From positions 186,001-250,000 of the forward strand of contig JAFEKR010000015.1 of assembly GCA_019022495.1 (NCBI GenBank): a stretch of 64,000 nt of DNA, in the 5' to 3' direction. This document shows positions 1 to 11,215 of this stretch, in pieces. Every line of letters starts with the position of its first letter. Position 1 is the stretch's first letter. The DNA comes from Epichloe hybrida. Its lineage: Eukaryota; Ascomycota; Sordariomycetes; Hypocreales; Clavicipitaceae. A program made the translations under genes and the position numbers. The notes beneath the pieces are model-generated. The model was not told the origin of the DNA and made no database searches. It worked only from the letters and a program-made list of their open reading frames with translations.

Positions 1-780
1 GGGCCGTGAGGGCGAAGCTCGAGGAATGATGTCCCTTGGCTCCGCATGTCCAGAGTTGTAGTAGGAGTCATTTCCACCGACAGAATGTGTCCTCATCTGT
101 GATGGGTGCCACGTGGGGTTCTGGTCAACGCGTCGACATCTGGAATGGAGAAATGCAGCATGTGAGTTGAGAAGCTTGGAGGGTTGAGGGGTTGAGGGGT
201 TGAGGGGTTGAGGGGTTGAGGGTGGATGATTGATGATTGATCCACAACATGGATGAGCTTATAGTGTGGAGTAGAGCGGGTTTACACGTACGTCTCTGAG
301 CAGTAAAGATGCTTTTCGTCATGGGGCACGAATTGCTTCTCGCAAGTCATACTGTCGGAAAGAGGAAACCCCAGTCAGCAAAGCATGTCCGACAGGCTTG
401 ACGAGACAACATGGGGGAACAAGGTACCAGAATTGAGGAAAGCTTTCTCGCTCGTCCTGCCAAGTATCGTAGTATTCCCGCTCCCGCTCGCGCTCCCGGT
501 GGCTGCGACTCGATTTTTGGGTACCAGAAGGCGTGTGTCGTCTACTCATACCGGGTCTTTTGTATTGTTTCGAGGATGACTCGGTGGAAGTGGCCGATTT
601 CCGGACGTCCGTCATTGATGTGTTGCTGTGGCCGTGGCCAGACTTTCTTCGGTGGTGATGCATTGTTGGCGAGGTTGAACCGTTGCCGTCTTGCCGACGG
701 GCTGATTGATTGGTCGATATATGCTCAAGAAAGCCTCCTTCAAGCGAGCGAAGCCTGGTGCCGAGTTGGGATGGCTGCAC
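1..780 (-). CDS. Ecl1-family zinc-binding life-span regulatory protein (partial, runs off the left edge)
   Basis: Three exons can be read on the minus strand: 780-428, 351-292 and 139 to the window edge. Phases agree at both introns (352-427, 140-291). Joined, the exons give a conserved zinc signature: FPQFCMTCEKQFVP, then LYCSETCRRVDQ, i.e. C-x2-C followed by C-x3-C. This is the mark of the Ecl1/2/3 (life-span regulatory factor) family, whose fission-yeast members are small zinc-binding proteins that extend chronological life span and respond to nutrient and zinc limitation. The first Cys of the C-x2-C pair is split by intron 1, so unspliced reading hides the motif. The N-terminal 110 residues are basic and Ser-rich with an RERERERE run. 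The reading frame stays open to base 1, so the C-terminus is missing. The ATG at 780 is the first of its frame; an upstream exon cannot be excluded. Intron 2 holds an 8-bp tandem repeat. Confidence 0.75.
181..223. repeat. 8-bp tandem repeat (GGTTGAGG)n inside an intron
   Basis: About five copies of GGTTGAGG lie in the second intron of the Ecl1-like gene. On the coding strand it reads CCTCAACC, a pyrimidine-rich tract upstream of the acceptor at 140. It is telomere-like in look but does not match TTAGGG. Confidence 0.85.
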
Positions 781-3337
781 AAAGAAAAGAAGAGCCCTTT
801 AGCCCTTTGAAACAACGAAAACAAGACTGGGCGAATGTGCGGCGTCGACGCTCGTGGGTGGGCGACGATTTGTTATTCCGACAGACGGCGACGTGAGAAC
901 CAATACTGTGCAGGATGGCGGGTCACAAGACGGATGCAGGCGGATCGTCTAATCGCGATCGCTGATAAGAAATGAAGATAGCCCTCGAGCAGCATGCAAG
1001 ATAAGCCAGTTCAAGTAAATCGTCCCGTTGTGCTCGACTCGGCGCGGGGCAAGTTGCGTTGCGCTGCGCTGCGCTAGCCAAAGCAACCCCGTACGTGCTG
1101 CAGCTGCTGCTGCGGCTGATGATGATGATGATAATGATGGTGATGATGATGAGATGCCGGGAGTTGGAGTGGATGCTGGCGAGATACACAGTATGTATGC
1201 CAGGCTGGTCCGAGCGAGTGACTGATGGACTGATGGTTGCTAGCCAGGTCAAGATGAGAGCAACAAAGGCAACAAGGCAGTGGTGCGTGAGGTCTTATAA
1301 AGAAGGGGGGAGAAAGGGTCCTAATTCTCCCTGGCGTTTGATTCTTCTTAACTTATAAAGGACAAGATGATGGACAGACACAAAAGTACTCCCTCCGTCC
1401 GTGGCTTGGTTATTAGCGGCCCGCACCATGCAGGTGTCGTGATTCTGTTTGGGTCACCAACAGCCGAGAGCGGAGAACCGAGATGCAGCAGCGACTTTGG
1501 CGGGCAGCGGCGGCTGGAGGGGCGAGGGCGAGGCACGAGGGACGAGGGACGGGGGACCCCGGCCTCACTCATCAATCTCTCAAGGTACTCCGTACAGATC
1601 CGTACTCACTAACTCTCTACTCGTTCCGTAACAGCGTGGAGCCTCTGGAATCGACGGCGTTCAGTGGCATGCGACAGTCAGTGGTTGTGACTGGTTGTGG
1701 TTGTACACACAAAAGCCCACTTGGTTGCGACACGAGACACGACGACACCGCCATCGAGTCCGTGCAAGAAAGTGTGATTTGGCAGCGTGATGGCGACAGA
1801 TGGCGACAAAGCTGGAGACTCTTTGGCGTCGTGCTACGTCCGTACATGTAATGTACTTCTCTCATTTCTGCATTTCTGCATTTCTGCCGTGCTAGATGCA
1901 CGATGCGGGGGGGAAGGATGCATCGCTGAGGAAAGCACCCCTGCTCTCTCTGAACCCCCCCCTTGCAGAGCTTGCAGAGGGAAGCAAGAGCGGCCCGGTT
2001 CGAGGGAGGGCAAAAAATCAAATTAATAAGAAAAATGATAATAAAGAGGAATAGTGGGTGGGTTTGTGTGGCGCGAACCGGGGGAAAAGACTCAATGCGT
2101 ACGGATCCGTAGTCCGTACGGAGTATGTATTCGTTTCAGGAACTACTGAGGGGAAGAGAGAAGAAGAAGGAGTCAAGAACGATATGACGGGACCATAAAC
2201 CATCCATGTTTATCGATGTACATGTAGGAGGGGGCCTGGAGGTCTGCACGGTCTGGAGTCTGGGGGTGGACGGATTTACAACTTGGCCCGGTCATAAGTC
2301 ATAACAGACTCGGTATGGCCCCAGACACACAGAGTTACATGAGAAGGATTCGTGTCAATGCCAGGTACAGAGACAGGTGGAGAAGTCGAATGCCTACGGA
2401 GTACCAACGTGATCCGTAGTAGGCAGGTATTGGCCATCCGTGCGGGGCCGAGCAACAAGAGCAAGTTTCCACGTTAAATCGTCGAACAGTCGAATATTAT
2501 GGCGTGTTCCGCAGGGGAAGAGAAGCAAAAGGTTTCCCCATCGCCTAAAAATGGAAGTGACGGAAGTTTATGTTTCGTAAAGCTCCGCAATTTACGGTTG
2601 AGTTCGCCGTCCGTGTCTCCCCCCCCCCTTTTTTTTTTTAAAAAAAAAACATTTTCCCAAGGCTTGGCTTGCCAAGTTGTGTGGGGGAGGGGGGAATTCA
2701 ATATTTTTTCATTTTTTTATTTTTTTTGTGGCATTTGTGGCATTTGTGGCCTTTTGGCCATTTGCGTTTGCCGCATTGCACGGAGTAATACTGAGTATAA
2801 GCAAGCGTCTGCTCCTTCCCCGACCTGATGCCAATCCACTCGGGAAGGAACTACTACGCAGTATGTACATACATAATACATACAACCTCCTCGCAAGACT
2901 CCATTCTGACGCCACATTGCGCAACACTGATGCAAGTGGATTTCCCCTCGTTGAACAGGAACAACCATGCTTTCTCCAGCCAGTTGAGCATCACAATTTG
3001 GCTGGCCGAATGCATTGTTGCTTCAGACATCCGGTCCAGCCGAATCTTAATACCTTGATGGCTGGCACTCGGAAAGCACCGAGCAAACAAGGGGGAAAGT
3101 TGCAAACGCCGTTACACCTTTGACTCACTTTTATACTTTTGCCCGCCTGGCCAGAAAAACGGGTATCAAGGTTTTGGCTCCCAACAAGCTCCCCCATTTG
3201 TACCCATTCGATTGGGCGGAGGAGGAACGAGCTGCTTCACAGCACGTCTACATAAGGAGTTGTTGAGGAGCATAAAAAACCCTGCGTGCGTGGGGCCCAC
3301 CCGTGCAGCCATCGAAGCTGTTCCTGGCGTCGACCCC

Positions 3338-3394
3338 ATGCAACCGACCATGCAACCGACCATGCAGCCGACCATGCAGCCGACCATACAACCG
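3338..3394. repeat. 12-bp tandem minisatellite (ATGCARCCGACC)n
   Basis: Four full copies and a partial fifth of ATGCAACCGACC / ATGCAGCCGACC follow one another. The unit is a multiple of three, so open frames across it (for example 3212-3463, +) look repetitive and protein-like, but no flanking coding signal supports a gene. Confidence 0.85.
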
Positions 3395-3998
3395 GCTGTC
3401 CAAGAGAACTTCACATCGGCTCGGACGTCCGGGCCTGTTTGTGTCATTTCTGCTGAATGCTGACTCTGAGTGATGATATCCACAGGCCACTGCAGCTTGG
3501 GGATGGTCCTCCCATGCTTCCCATTCCTCTCATGCCGCTGAATCGTCGATGAAAGCCACCAGGACCCGACCCGTGTAATAGTTTATGCAGGGGCAACAAC
3601 AGCCCATCAAGCGACGTTCTACTGACAATAGCGCGCGGCTTTGAGGGCATTCTCGGAACCGTCCCAGAGTCCGCTCTCCGTGAAGATGGCGATGGCTGTT
3701 GCCATCTTGTAGCTTGGGCCGGACCACAGATGTAATACGACCAGATCGGGCAGGTTGGAAATAAACCAACCCTTACCACCCGACATTAAATGGTACTTAC
3801 AGAATAGGAGCACTTATGCAGCATCCCCTCTGGCGTAAGAAGCATCCCTTTGTGGCTAGGGAAGCGGCTCAGATATCTAGTACCAGGCACCCATAAGCAT
3901 AATCCTAGTTTTTATGATACGAAATGTACGTTCTAAAGGAGTGTTGTGAAGGTTGTGGTTGTTGTTGAACTTAATAGCTAGGGGTCAAAACAGTCATC

Positions 3999-4142
3999 AT
4001 CTCCTTGAAGCCGGTGAGGCTACAATTTCGTATCGACCCACCTTTTTTTTGCTGGCACAAGGGTGACCTTGAGTAACCATTCTTCTGATTGGTTAAAATC
4101 TCGGTCGGTACGAAAGTGTAGCCTTACCGGCTCCTAGGAGAT
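3999..4142. repeat. Imperfect inverted repeat, 42-nt arms, 60-nt spacer (MITE-like)
   Basis: The arm at 3999-4040 pairs with 4101-4142 when the latter is reverse-complemented. Shared blocks are ATCTCCT, AGCCGGT, AGGCTACA, TTTCGTA and CGACC; several differences are transitions. Size and shape resemble a small non-autonomous DNA element or its remnant. No target-site duplication could be confirmed. It lies about 470 bp upstream of the topoisomerase III start. Confidence 0.55.
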
Positions 4143-4613
4143 AAGGGTCATAGGTCACGTGCCAGCCACATCCCAGGTGACAGGCCAGTTGTCCGTTCTA
4201 CATGTACCACGTAATCACCAACACCCTAGTAGTATTCACTTCTTAGAATGTGAATCTGCAACTTGTCTGGTCTGGCGGACTTTTTGCTGCCGGCGCAGTG
4301 GCGCATCACAGTGGCAAAGCAGCGCAAAGCAGCATCCGCGGCTCACAAATGTGGTGGGGCTTGGCAGTTGGTCCCACCAGTTCGATGCAAATGTCAACGT
4401 CTTGGTTCCTTGGCAAGAAAATACATACGGGGATGAGTGAATCTGCGTGCTTGAAGTCGGAACGCGTCACTTTTCTCGAGTGCACCTGCCCAAATTCACG
4501 AACAGCGCTTGCCAATTCTCATGGGCAGGTTTCAGAATTCAATGACGGAAGGTCTCGCAACACTTTACTTTTCGAGTCATAATCTACGTTGAGGAATTGA
4601 GCAACAAGCCCAG

Positions 4614-6908
4614 ATGAGAGTCTTGTGCGTGGCTGAAAAGCCTTCAATATCCAAGGCTGTTGCTGGCCATTTATCTGGTGGTAGTGTGCAGACTGTAAGT
4701 GCCGCATTCATGTAATGTATCCTTGCAAGACTCGCATGGCTGACCGGTTTTTTAAAGCACAACACGCGCAACCAGTACATTAAGAATTACTCGTTCGATT
4801 TTGATTTCGGACAATCTCTAGGACAATGCGCCGTGACTATGACTTGCGTCGCTGGGCATCTAACCCACATTGAGTTCACGAGCGAGTACAAGAATTGGAG
4901 TTATCCGCCGCCGGACAGTTTGTTCAACGCCCCCATCGTCACCAGCATTCACGATGTAAGTAAATGATATATTAAGGCTTTCATGCAGTCATGACTAGAC
5001 CGTTCTCGCTAACGGGCAATCGTTCAGGACAAAAAGTCTATGGCCAAGAATCTGGCGGATCAAGCCAAGCATGCACGAGTTTTGATCATATGGACCGATT
5101 GTGATCGTGAAGGCGAACATATCGGCCAAGAAATCGTCGACGCCGCCCGCAAGGGGAACTCCAGTATACAAGTTAAGCGAGCTAGATTTAGTAATGTTGA
5201 AAGAGCGTGAGTGCGCGACAACGCTCAAGGGATCTTGAGAGTCCAACACAAACTGATGCTCCTCCGTAGCCATGTGCTGTCCGCTGCACGAAGGCTTGTC
5301 AACTTGGATGAGAAGCAAGTCGATGCCGTTTCAACAAGAATCGAGCTTGATCTTCGCATTGGTTATGCCTTCACGCGTTTCATGACCAACAGTTTACGAC
5401 CCCTAGGTGGTCCTATGGAAAATCTGACATTGAGCTACGGTCAGTCTACATCAACGACTCGACCCCTTGTTACAATCATGCTGACCACACCAATTCAAAG
5501 GATCTTGCCAATTTCCAACGCTGGGCTTCGTTGTTGATCGATACTTTCGTGTCAAGAATTTTGTACCAGAACCGTGCTGGAGCATAAAGCTCTTACATAA
5601 CCGTGACGGGAAAAAGGTCAACTTTTCCTGGGCCAGAAGTAGACTCTTCGATCGCATGACTACCATCATTATTTACGAAAGATGCCTGGCAGCAAAAACA
5701 GCCAAGATAACCAATATCCAGGAAAAGCCTACTCGAAAATTCAAGCCGCTACCTCTGACTACGGTCGAGCTTCAGAAAGCCGCTACACGTCTGCTGAGAA
5801 TGAGTGGACAACAAGCAATGACCATCGCTGAAGGCCTGTATAATAAAGGTTTCATTTCATATCCTCGCACAGAGACGGATCGTTTCGACAAGGGCATGAA
5901 CCTAAAGGCTCTCGTTCAAAAGCAGACGCCGGACCAGAGATGGGGACAATTTGCTCAAAGCTTGGTGAATGGCACATTCAGTCAGCCGAGAGAGGGAAGA
6001 CATGACGACAAAGCGCACCCGCCTATTCACCCCATTACATATGCCGCACCCAGCGTTTTGAATTCCGATGAAGGCCGTCTCTATGAGTATGTTGTGCGCC
6101 GTTTCCTGGCTTGTTGCTCAGAAGACGCAGTCGGAATGGCAACCAATATCGACTTGCAATACGGTAGTGAAGCTTTTAGTGCCCACGGTGTCATTGTGTT
6201 GGAGCGAAACTATCTTGACGTTTTTGTCTATGAAAAATGGGACAACACAGCTGAGCTGCCCAAGTTCACCAGAGGCGAGACCTTCCAGCCAACTGAGGCC
6301 TTAATGACGGAGGGCAAGACCACACCGCCAGACTATCTCACGGAGGCAGATTTGATCGCTCTCATGGACGCCAATGGCATTGGAACAGACGCTACCATGG
6401 CGGAGCACATTCAAAAAATTCAGGATAGAGAGTATGTTGCCACTATCGACAGGGGCGGCCAAACTGCTGAAGACGTCGATGATGCTCATACCGAGGCTCA
6501 ACCCACCAGAGGCGGTAGGGGGAGAGGTCGAGGTCGTGGAGGTAGAGGACGTCGGGATTCCGGCACATCAGGAGGACGACGAGGTGGCATTCGAGTGTTT
6601 GTTCCAACACAACTCGGCGTAGCCTTGATCTTGGGTTATGACCGTATGGATTTCGATATCAGTCTAAGCAAACCATTTTTGCGAAAGGAGATGGAGCTCA
6701 AGATGAGGGCCATCTGCGAAGGCCAAACGACAAGAGAGGTAGTGTTACGTGATAGCATCAACCAGTATCGACGGGTCTTCATGCAAACACAGGAGAGGCT
6801 AGACGTTCTTCGAGCAGTAAGTCACGCAATAGAGATCATTTACCCAACGAAACACTAATAAATCATCAGGCTTGTCGCGAATTTGTATTTGCCCAACCCC
6901 ATCGTTGA
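4614..6908 (+). CDS. TOP3: DNA topoisomerase III (type IA)
   Basis: Six exons: 4614-4694, 4758-4955, 5028-5206, 5270-5439, 5501-6816, 6870-6908, giving 660 residues with consistent phases. The protein starts MRVLCVAEKPSISKAVAG, the usual type IA N-terminus. The Toprim acidic motif is WTDCDREGEHIGQEI near residues 120-130, and the catalytic tyrosine lies in GFISYPRTETD. The ending (KPFLRKEMELKM, QYRRVF, ACREFVF) is typical of fungal Top3, without the C-terminal zinc fingers of animal TOP3A. Top3 works with a RecQ helicase and Rmi1 to relax negative supercoils and dissolve double Holliday junctions in the nucleus. One oddity is a Gly/Arg-rich loop (about 6510-6590, TRGGRGRGRGRGG) inside the conserved domain. 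The start is set by the conserved N-terminus; intron 1 (4695-4757) splits it after residue 27. Confidence 0.95.
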
Positions 6909-9900
6909 TCTTGTCAATCATATTCAAGTCAATTTGTAATGAGCCCGCTTGTTTCGATTTAATCGGCCACCATGGCTGGCTCCACCGGGCACGAGAAAAT
7001 ATCTCGGCACCTGGCACAAAATCAAGCACCATATGCTCAAACGTCGAGCATAGAATAACATCAGGCTCTCTGACCAAAGGGATCCATGTAGATGCAAGCC
7101 CACCTTCAAGGCAACTTTTTACGGGCGACAATAATACAAGGCACAGCTATTAGGTATTGCCAAAATTTTTACAAGGTCCTTCGGCAAGAGGAGATAAGAC
7201 TATTTGCCATCGCTCAACATATGTAACACACCGTTTCCTATCAGGATGGCTGTTGTGGCCAATTTGGTCGGCACTTGCACGACTGTAATTATTGAAAATG
7301 GCAGGTCAGAGTCGCCAAGCTTGTGCGTAACGTTACGTTTTATGTTGCCACTGGATGCGCTAGAAAATTCACCTCGTTGTTCGAAGCTGGATGCCGGCCG
7401 TGAGGGCAGGGCTTCTGCGGAGCTTCCACAAGTCTTTGGTGCGGGAACAGACGCTCAGCTTGGTGCCATGGAATCTGAAGCGGGAGGATTCAAGCTAATT
7501 TCTTTGTCAAAGAACACATTGTCTGGGACAAAATACGACTGGTGCCAAGGTAAATCTTGATACCACCACTCGGTCCGCCTTCGCACCGGCCGTCGTCAAT
7601 AATCAAGCATGCCAAAGGAACTGCTCTGAACAACGTTTTGGGTAAACACGTTGCCTTGAAACATGGGTGAAATAGCCAAAGCATATGCCTAATAACGGAG
7701 CCATACTTGGTTGGCACGTTGTTGACTCATTGTACATACTCTTCTCGCATGCATAACGATGCACAAACGCGAATAATATCGGAAAAGATGATATGGTTTG
7801 TTTTACTCCGTAGAACTACTCCGTACGATTTTACAATCTCCCCAATGGCGAGTCATGTCGAGTTATTGCTTTATTTTTTTCATTGACCAGAACTCCCCTG
7901 AGCTGAGCCCCTTTCACAACAAGCAAGCTAACAAGCCCCAGCAGCGACAGTACACTTATAAGGGGTTGAAGACACTTGAAAAAGGGTCAAATTAAACCGA
8001 GAAATCTTCCGCCCTGCAGGCGATGTTGAATGGAAGGGAAAACAGCATGCTTCGAGTCGCTCCGCATAATGCTGGCTCATGCTGTCCGATCCTGCGCGTT
8101 CCTGGTCGACTACTTCGATGACGTTCTCTGTTGTACATACGCATGTACAGAAGCGGCTAGGAGGCGCAATTCCCGCCATAATGGATACCTTCTACGGAAC
8201 AAGTACAGATTGCACTTCACTTATTAGAACAAGTGGAGGGCAGCGACGCGGGGAACAGCGCGCCCAGCCCAGCCAAGATGCACGCACTCACGCACAGGCC
8301 GCAAGTTCACCGAAACGGACATGGCTAGGAGAAGCGAAATTCTGGTGGTGATGTTGGACATTGTTGGTCAAAACCTACGGTACACCCACTGTAGGTCCTG
8401 GACGTGGACGTGGATCACTGTTCATTAGTGTTGACCGTGTCAAGGGAGGCTTTGCGAGCACGGCTGATGCGAGGGATCGGGTGAAGTTTATTCACACGCG
8501 GGCTGATCTAGACATTTAACTGGCGGCACCTGTCGCGCACGCGCCACTCATGTATACCGAGCTGGATTGAACCAGAACCAAACCCACCCCCAGACTGGAG
8601 AACGGGAGAACGAGAGAACGAGACTCCGTGGAGAGCCAAATTCGGACCAGTAAATGCAGGAAAGTGTCTGCAGTAGTTCGAGCGGGCGCCAAGCAGAACA
8701 GCCACTATTACTCTCGTGTCACAGTCAATCAACGGCCTTGGTTTCTCGGGGCACGTTGTCGTCTTCGTGGCCGAAATGCGCCGAAACTCCGCCCACGGGC
8801 GCATTTTGATAGAAGCTTCTGTTTGTGTCCCTGGGAGGGGCGTGGAATATCCAAGAAATTGTACTTTGTCATCATGCCATCATCATTATTGCATGCGGGA
8901 AATAAACAGATTTGGGCCGTGAAAGGCCGCGAATGGAGGCGTTGATGGCCGGATCGAAACCGGGTGGTCTCTGTCCAACATGAAGAATGCTTCTTATGGC
9001 CCGTAAGACTGCGCCCCTGGTTGATTCAGTCGTCGATAGAGGTAGATGATACCAGCAATGCAATCGATGCCAGACTGCAAAAAGAAGCGCGGAAGGAGTT
9101 GGGCAGGGCAAGAGGCTTATTCAGACGCAGGTCACAAGGTGCCCAAGGAGCCGCGTCACGCTTCCGCTGTCGAGCCACTGCATGCACCCCCTTGCCCCCT
9201 CTCACGTCGCCGAAGACACGCCTCACCCATCCGAATTAACGTGTAGTCCGGTATCAGCGAAACGGCCAGCCCGGATGATGGAGGGTGTGCGCGCAGTAAC
9301 CCGTGCGCTGGCCACTCCGTTTTCTCGCGACTGCGACAACAGCCTGGCAGCCAGCCAGCCTGCCTGCCTGCCTGCCTTTGCTGTATCACGCCTCCCAGCT
9401 TACGGATCCGTACTCTAGCTAAATATAGAGTACTTGTCAATGAGGTAAGCAGTACTCGCCTGGGCGCCATGTGGCTACCCCCGTCATCACGTCTAGAAAG
9501 GTACTCGGTACCCAGACGATTGTACCTCGTCCCTTCGAAAGACTAAGCACTTGGATCCAGGATGGCAGGCTCGCAGGCTTGCAAGCCGAAGCCGACTTGT
9601 GCTCAGCTCAGAGCATGCGCATTAATAATATCCATCCATCCATCCTCTCCACGTCGCCCTTCCCTCCCTTTCTTCCTCTTCAAAGCATCAACAAAAACCA
9701 GATACCGACTTGCACGATTCTATCGAGAGTCCACTGTCACAGTCCCAGGTGATCTATCACGCCAGCTCTGCCAGCTCTGCCCCTATTGCTTCGTTCAGCC
9801 AAATAGATAAGACACATAAGCCGCCTCTCCCTTCCCACGGCTTGCATACGTCAGGTACGTACCCAGCCCCAGCCCCAGCCAGCTGCTCTGCCCTGCTCTG

Positions 9901-10165
9901 CCCTGCTCTGCCCTGCTCTGCCCGCCCTGCCCGGCCCTGCCCGTTGCGTTGGCCCCGACGTCGCTCCTTGTCGCTCTTTGTTGCTGCACGCACTTTGCAC
10001 ACCACCCAGCACAAGGTGACTCAACCGCCAACCACCATGTCCTCTCGTACTTGATTCTCGTCTCATCATATTCTGTGTAGACAACATCACTTGCTGACTT
10101 CACTTCTGGTCCTCACCTGCAGACACGTTCTAAAATCGAAACCGCAGACATAATACGTCGACAAT
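6909..10165. other. Intergenic region, 3.3 kb; promoter and leader of the Stb3-like gene at its right end
   Basis: No open frame here resembles a known family. Present are two TACTCCGTA motifs (7804, 7817), a TACGGATCCGTA palindrome (9401-9412), a CTGCTCTGCC tandem repeat (9883-9940) and pyrimidine-rich sequence from about 9640 to 10160, as is usual for a fungal promoter and 5' leader. Confidence 0.6.
9883..9940. repeat. Decamer/pentamer repeat (CTGCTCTGCC)n upstream of the Stb3-like gene
   Basis: Four exact copies of CTGCTCTGCC are followed by a degenerate CCCTGCC tail, about 230 bp upstream of the Stb3-like start codon. Confidence 0.8.
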
Positions 10166-11215
10166 ATGGCTTCCCTGGCATCAGCTGCTCGTGATATCCC
10201 CCAGTCCTCCTTGATCCGAGACAACTTGACTGTTGTAGCGGCTCGGAGTGACGCGACGACTGTGGCACGATCTCATACCCTCCCTACTCCTCCCAACTCT
10301 ATATCACCGGCCTTGCCAGCTCATGGCTTAAAGGCGCAACTGCAAAAGGCCAAGCTCGAGCCCATCGACTCGGACTTGGACCTGCAGGATAACTCCGGCA
10401 GCCACGGGCGGTCACTTTCTCCGAATGCCCTCGAATCCGCGGGCGCCATCACTGGTATAATGCTGGCCAAGTACCACTTGCCCGAGATCCTGCTGAATCA
10501 CGGTCCTTTAGCAATAAGACACATCATGGGCTATCTGACGACGTCAGTGCCAGGCTTTTCGGGTATTCCCCCGACCAAGGCCCGGAGACTTGTTGTAGGT
10601 GCATTAGAGCGTCGGGGAGGAGGAGGAGGAGCAGGAGGAGTAGATGGAGAGGTGGAATTTGAAAAGGTGGGATGGGGACGGTGGGATGCGAAGCGACGAG
10701 GCATGGCGAGCCGTGACCGTCAAGGCACCCCGCCGCCTTCGTTTGGCTCCGCGATCCCCATTTCCAAGTCCGGCGCGAGAGGAGCGAGAGGCACACTGGC
10801 TGAGGATGCGTTCCAGTTCTCTCATGATGAAAACGACATGCACATGTTGATGGAAACCGAGGCCGACAGAATGTCCATGGACGGATCAGCGTCGGCCTCT
10901 TGCTCCGAGGCGCCAGATGATGACGTTGTCATGAACGACGACCCGGAGGATGTGACGGATGACGAGGATTGGGCCGCCATGGGTGCTGCCGCGCTTCGAG
11001 CAGAATCGTATCCCACCATGGCAACAGCCAGTTCCGCCGGTGCTCTTCGTTCTCCCAATTTCCCCCCGGTCGGTGCCTTGCGAATCGTCTCCGCCAGTTC
11101 GGGGATGGCGCGACCACCTCAACCAACAAATCTTGACCTCTCGGTGCTAGCTGGCGCATCGGATGCTCAGGAGCGCGAGGCCGTCGAGGCTCTTCTCAGA
11201 CTTGGCTCTGTGTAA
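10166..11215 (+). CDS. Stb3-like (Sin3-binding, RRPE-binding) transcriptional regulator
   Basis: An intronless 349-residue protein. Residues about 95-150 (ITGIMLAKYHLPEILLNHGP, then GYLTTSVPGF, PTKARRLVVGALE) and a downstream block EFEKVGWGRWDAKRR match the conserved Stb3 domain. Yeast Stb3 binds the ribosomal RNA processing element in promoters of ribosome-biogenesis genes and recruits the Sin3 histone deacetylase under poor growth conditions; a similar nuclear role is inferred. A Gly-rich linker (GGGGGAGG) interrupts the domain between the two blocks. The C-terminal part is acidic (DDDVVMNDDPEDVTDDEDW) and ends in a helix-like segment. A proline/threonine segment TLPTPPNS lies near the N-terminus. 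The start is the first ATG after a long pyrimidine-rich leader. Confidence 0.85.
   Translation: MASLASAARDIPQSSLIRDNLTVVAARSDATTVARSHTLPTPPNSISPALPAHGLKAQLQKAKLEPIDSDLDLQDNSGSHGRSLSPNALESAGAITGIMLAKYHLPEILLNHGPLAIRHIMGYLTTSVPGFSGIPPTKARRLVVGALERRGGGGGAGGVDGEVEFEKVGWGRWDAKRRGMASRDRQGTPPPSFGSAIPISKSGARGARGTLAEDAFQFSHDENDMHMLMETEADRMSMDGSASASCSEAPDDDVVMNDDPEDVTDDEDWAAMGAAALRAESYPTMATASSAGALRSPNFPPVGALRIVSASSGMARPPQPTNLDLSVLAGASDAQEREAVEALLRLGSV

Larger units (their letters stand above)
781..4613. other. Intergenic region, 3.8 kb, no gene recognised
   Basis: Only short overlapping open frames with no recognisable family are seen. It holds a GAT microsatellite (about 1117-1153), a homopolymer T/A tract (2631-2650), a 12-bp tandem repeat (3338-3394), one TACGGATCCGTA palindrome (2100-2111), three TACGGAGTA-type motifs (1586, 2117, 2395) and an imperfect inverted repeat (3999-4142). 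The last ~500 bp should hold the topoisomerase III promoter. Confidence 0.6.

Noticed and set aside
181..223. Telomeric repeat at the window edge
   Set aside because: The unit GGTTGAGG is not TTAGGG and lies within an intron of a coding gene.
6924..7131. Minus-strand coding-like stretch after TOP3 (REPDVIL...) and a similar-looking one at 30298-30534 (REPHVV...)
   Set aside because: The resemblance is four residues and a short GAGCCTCA-like block; no start, splice or family support. Possibly remnants of one old repeat.
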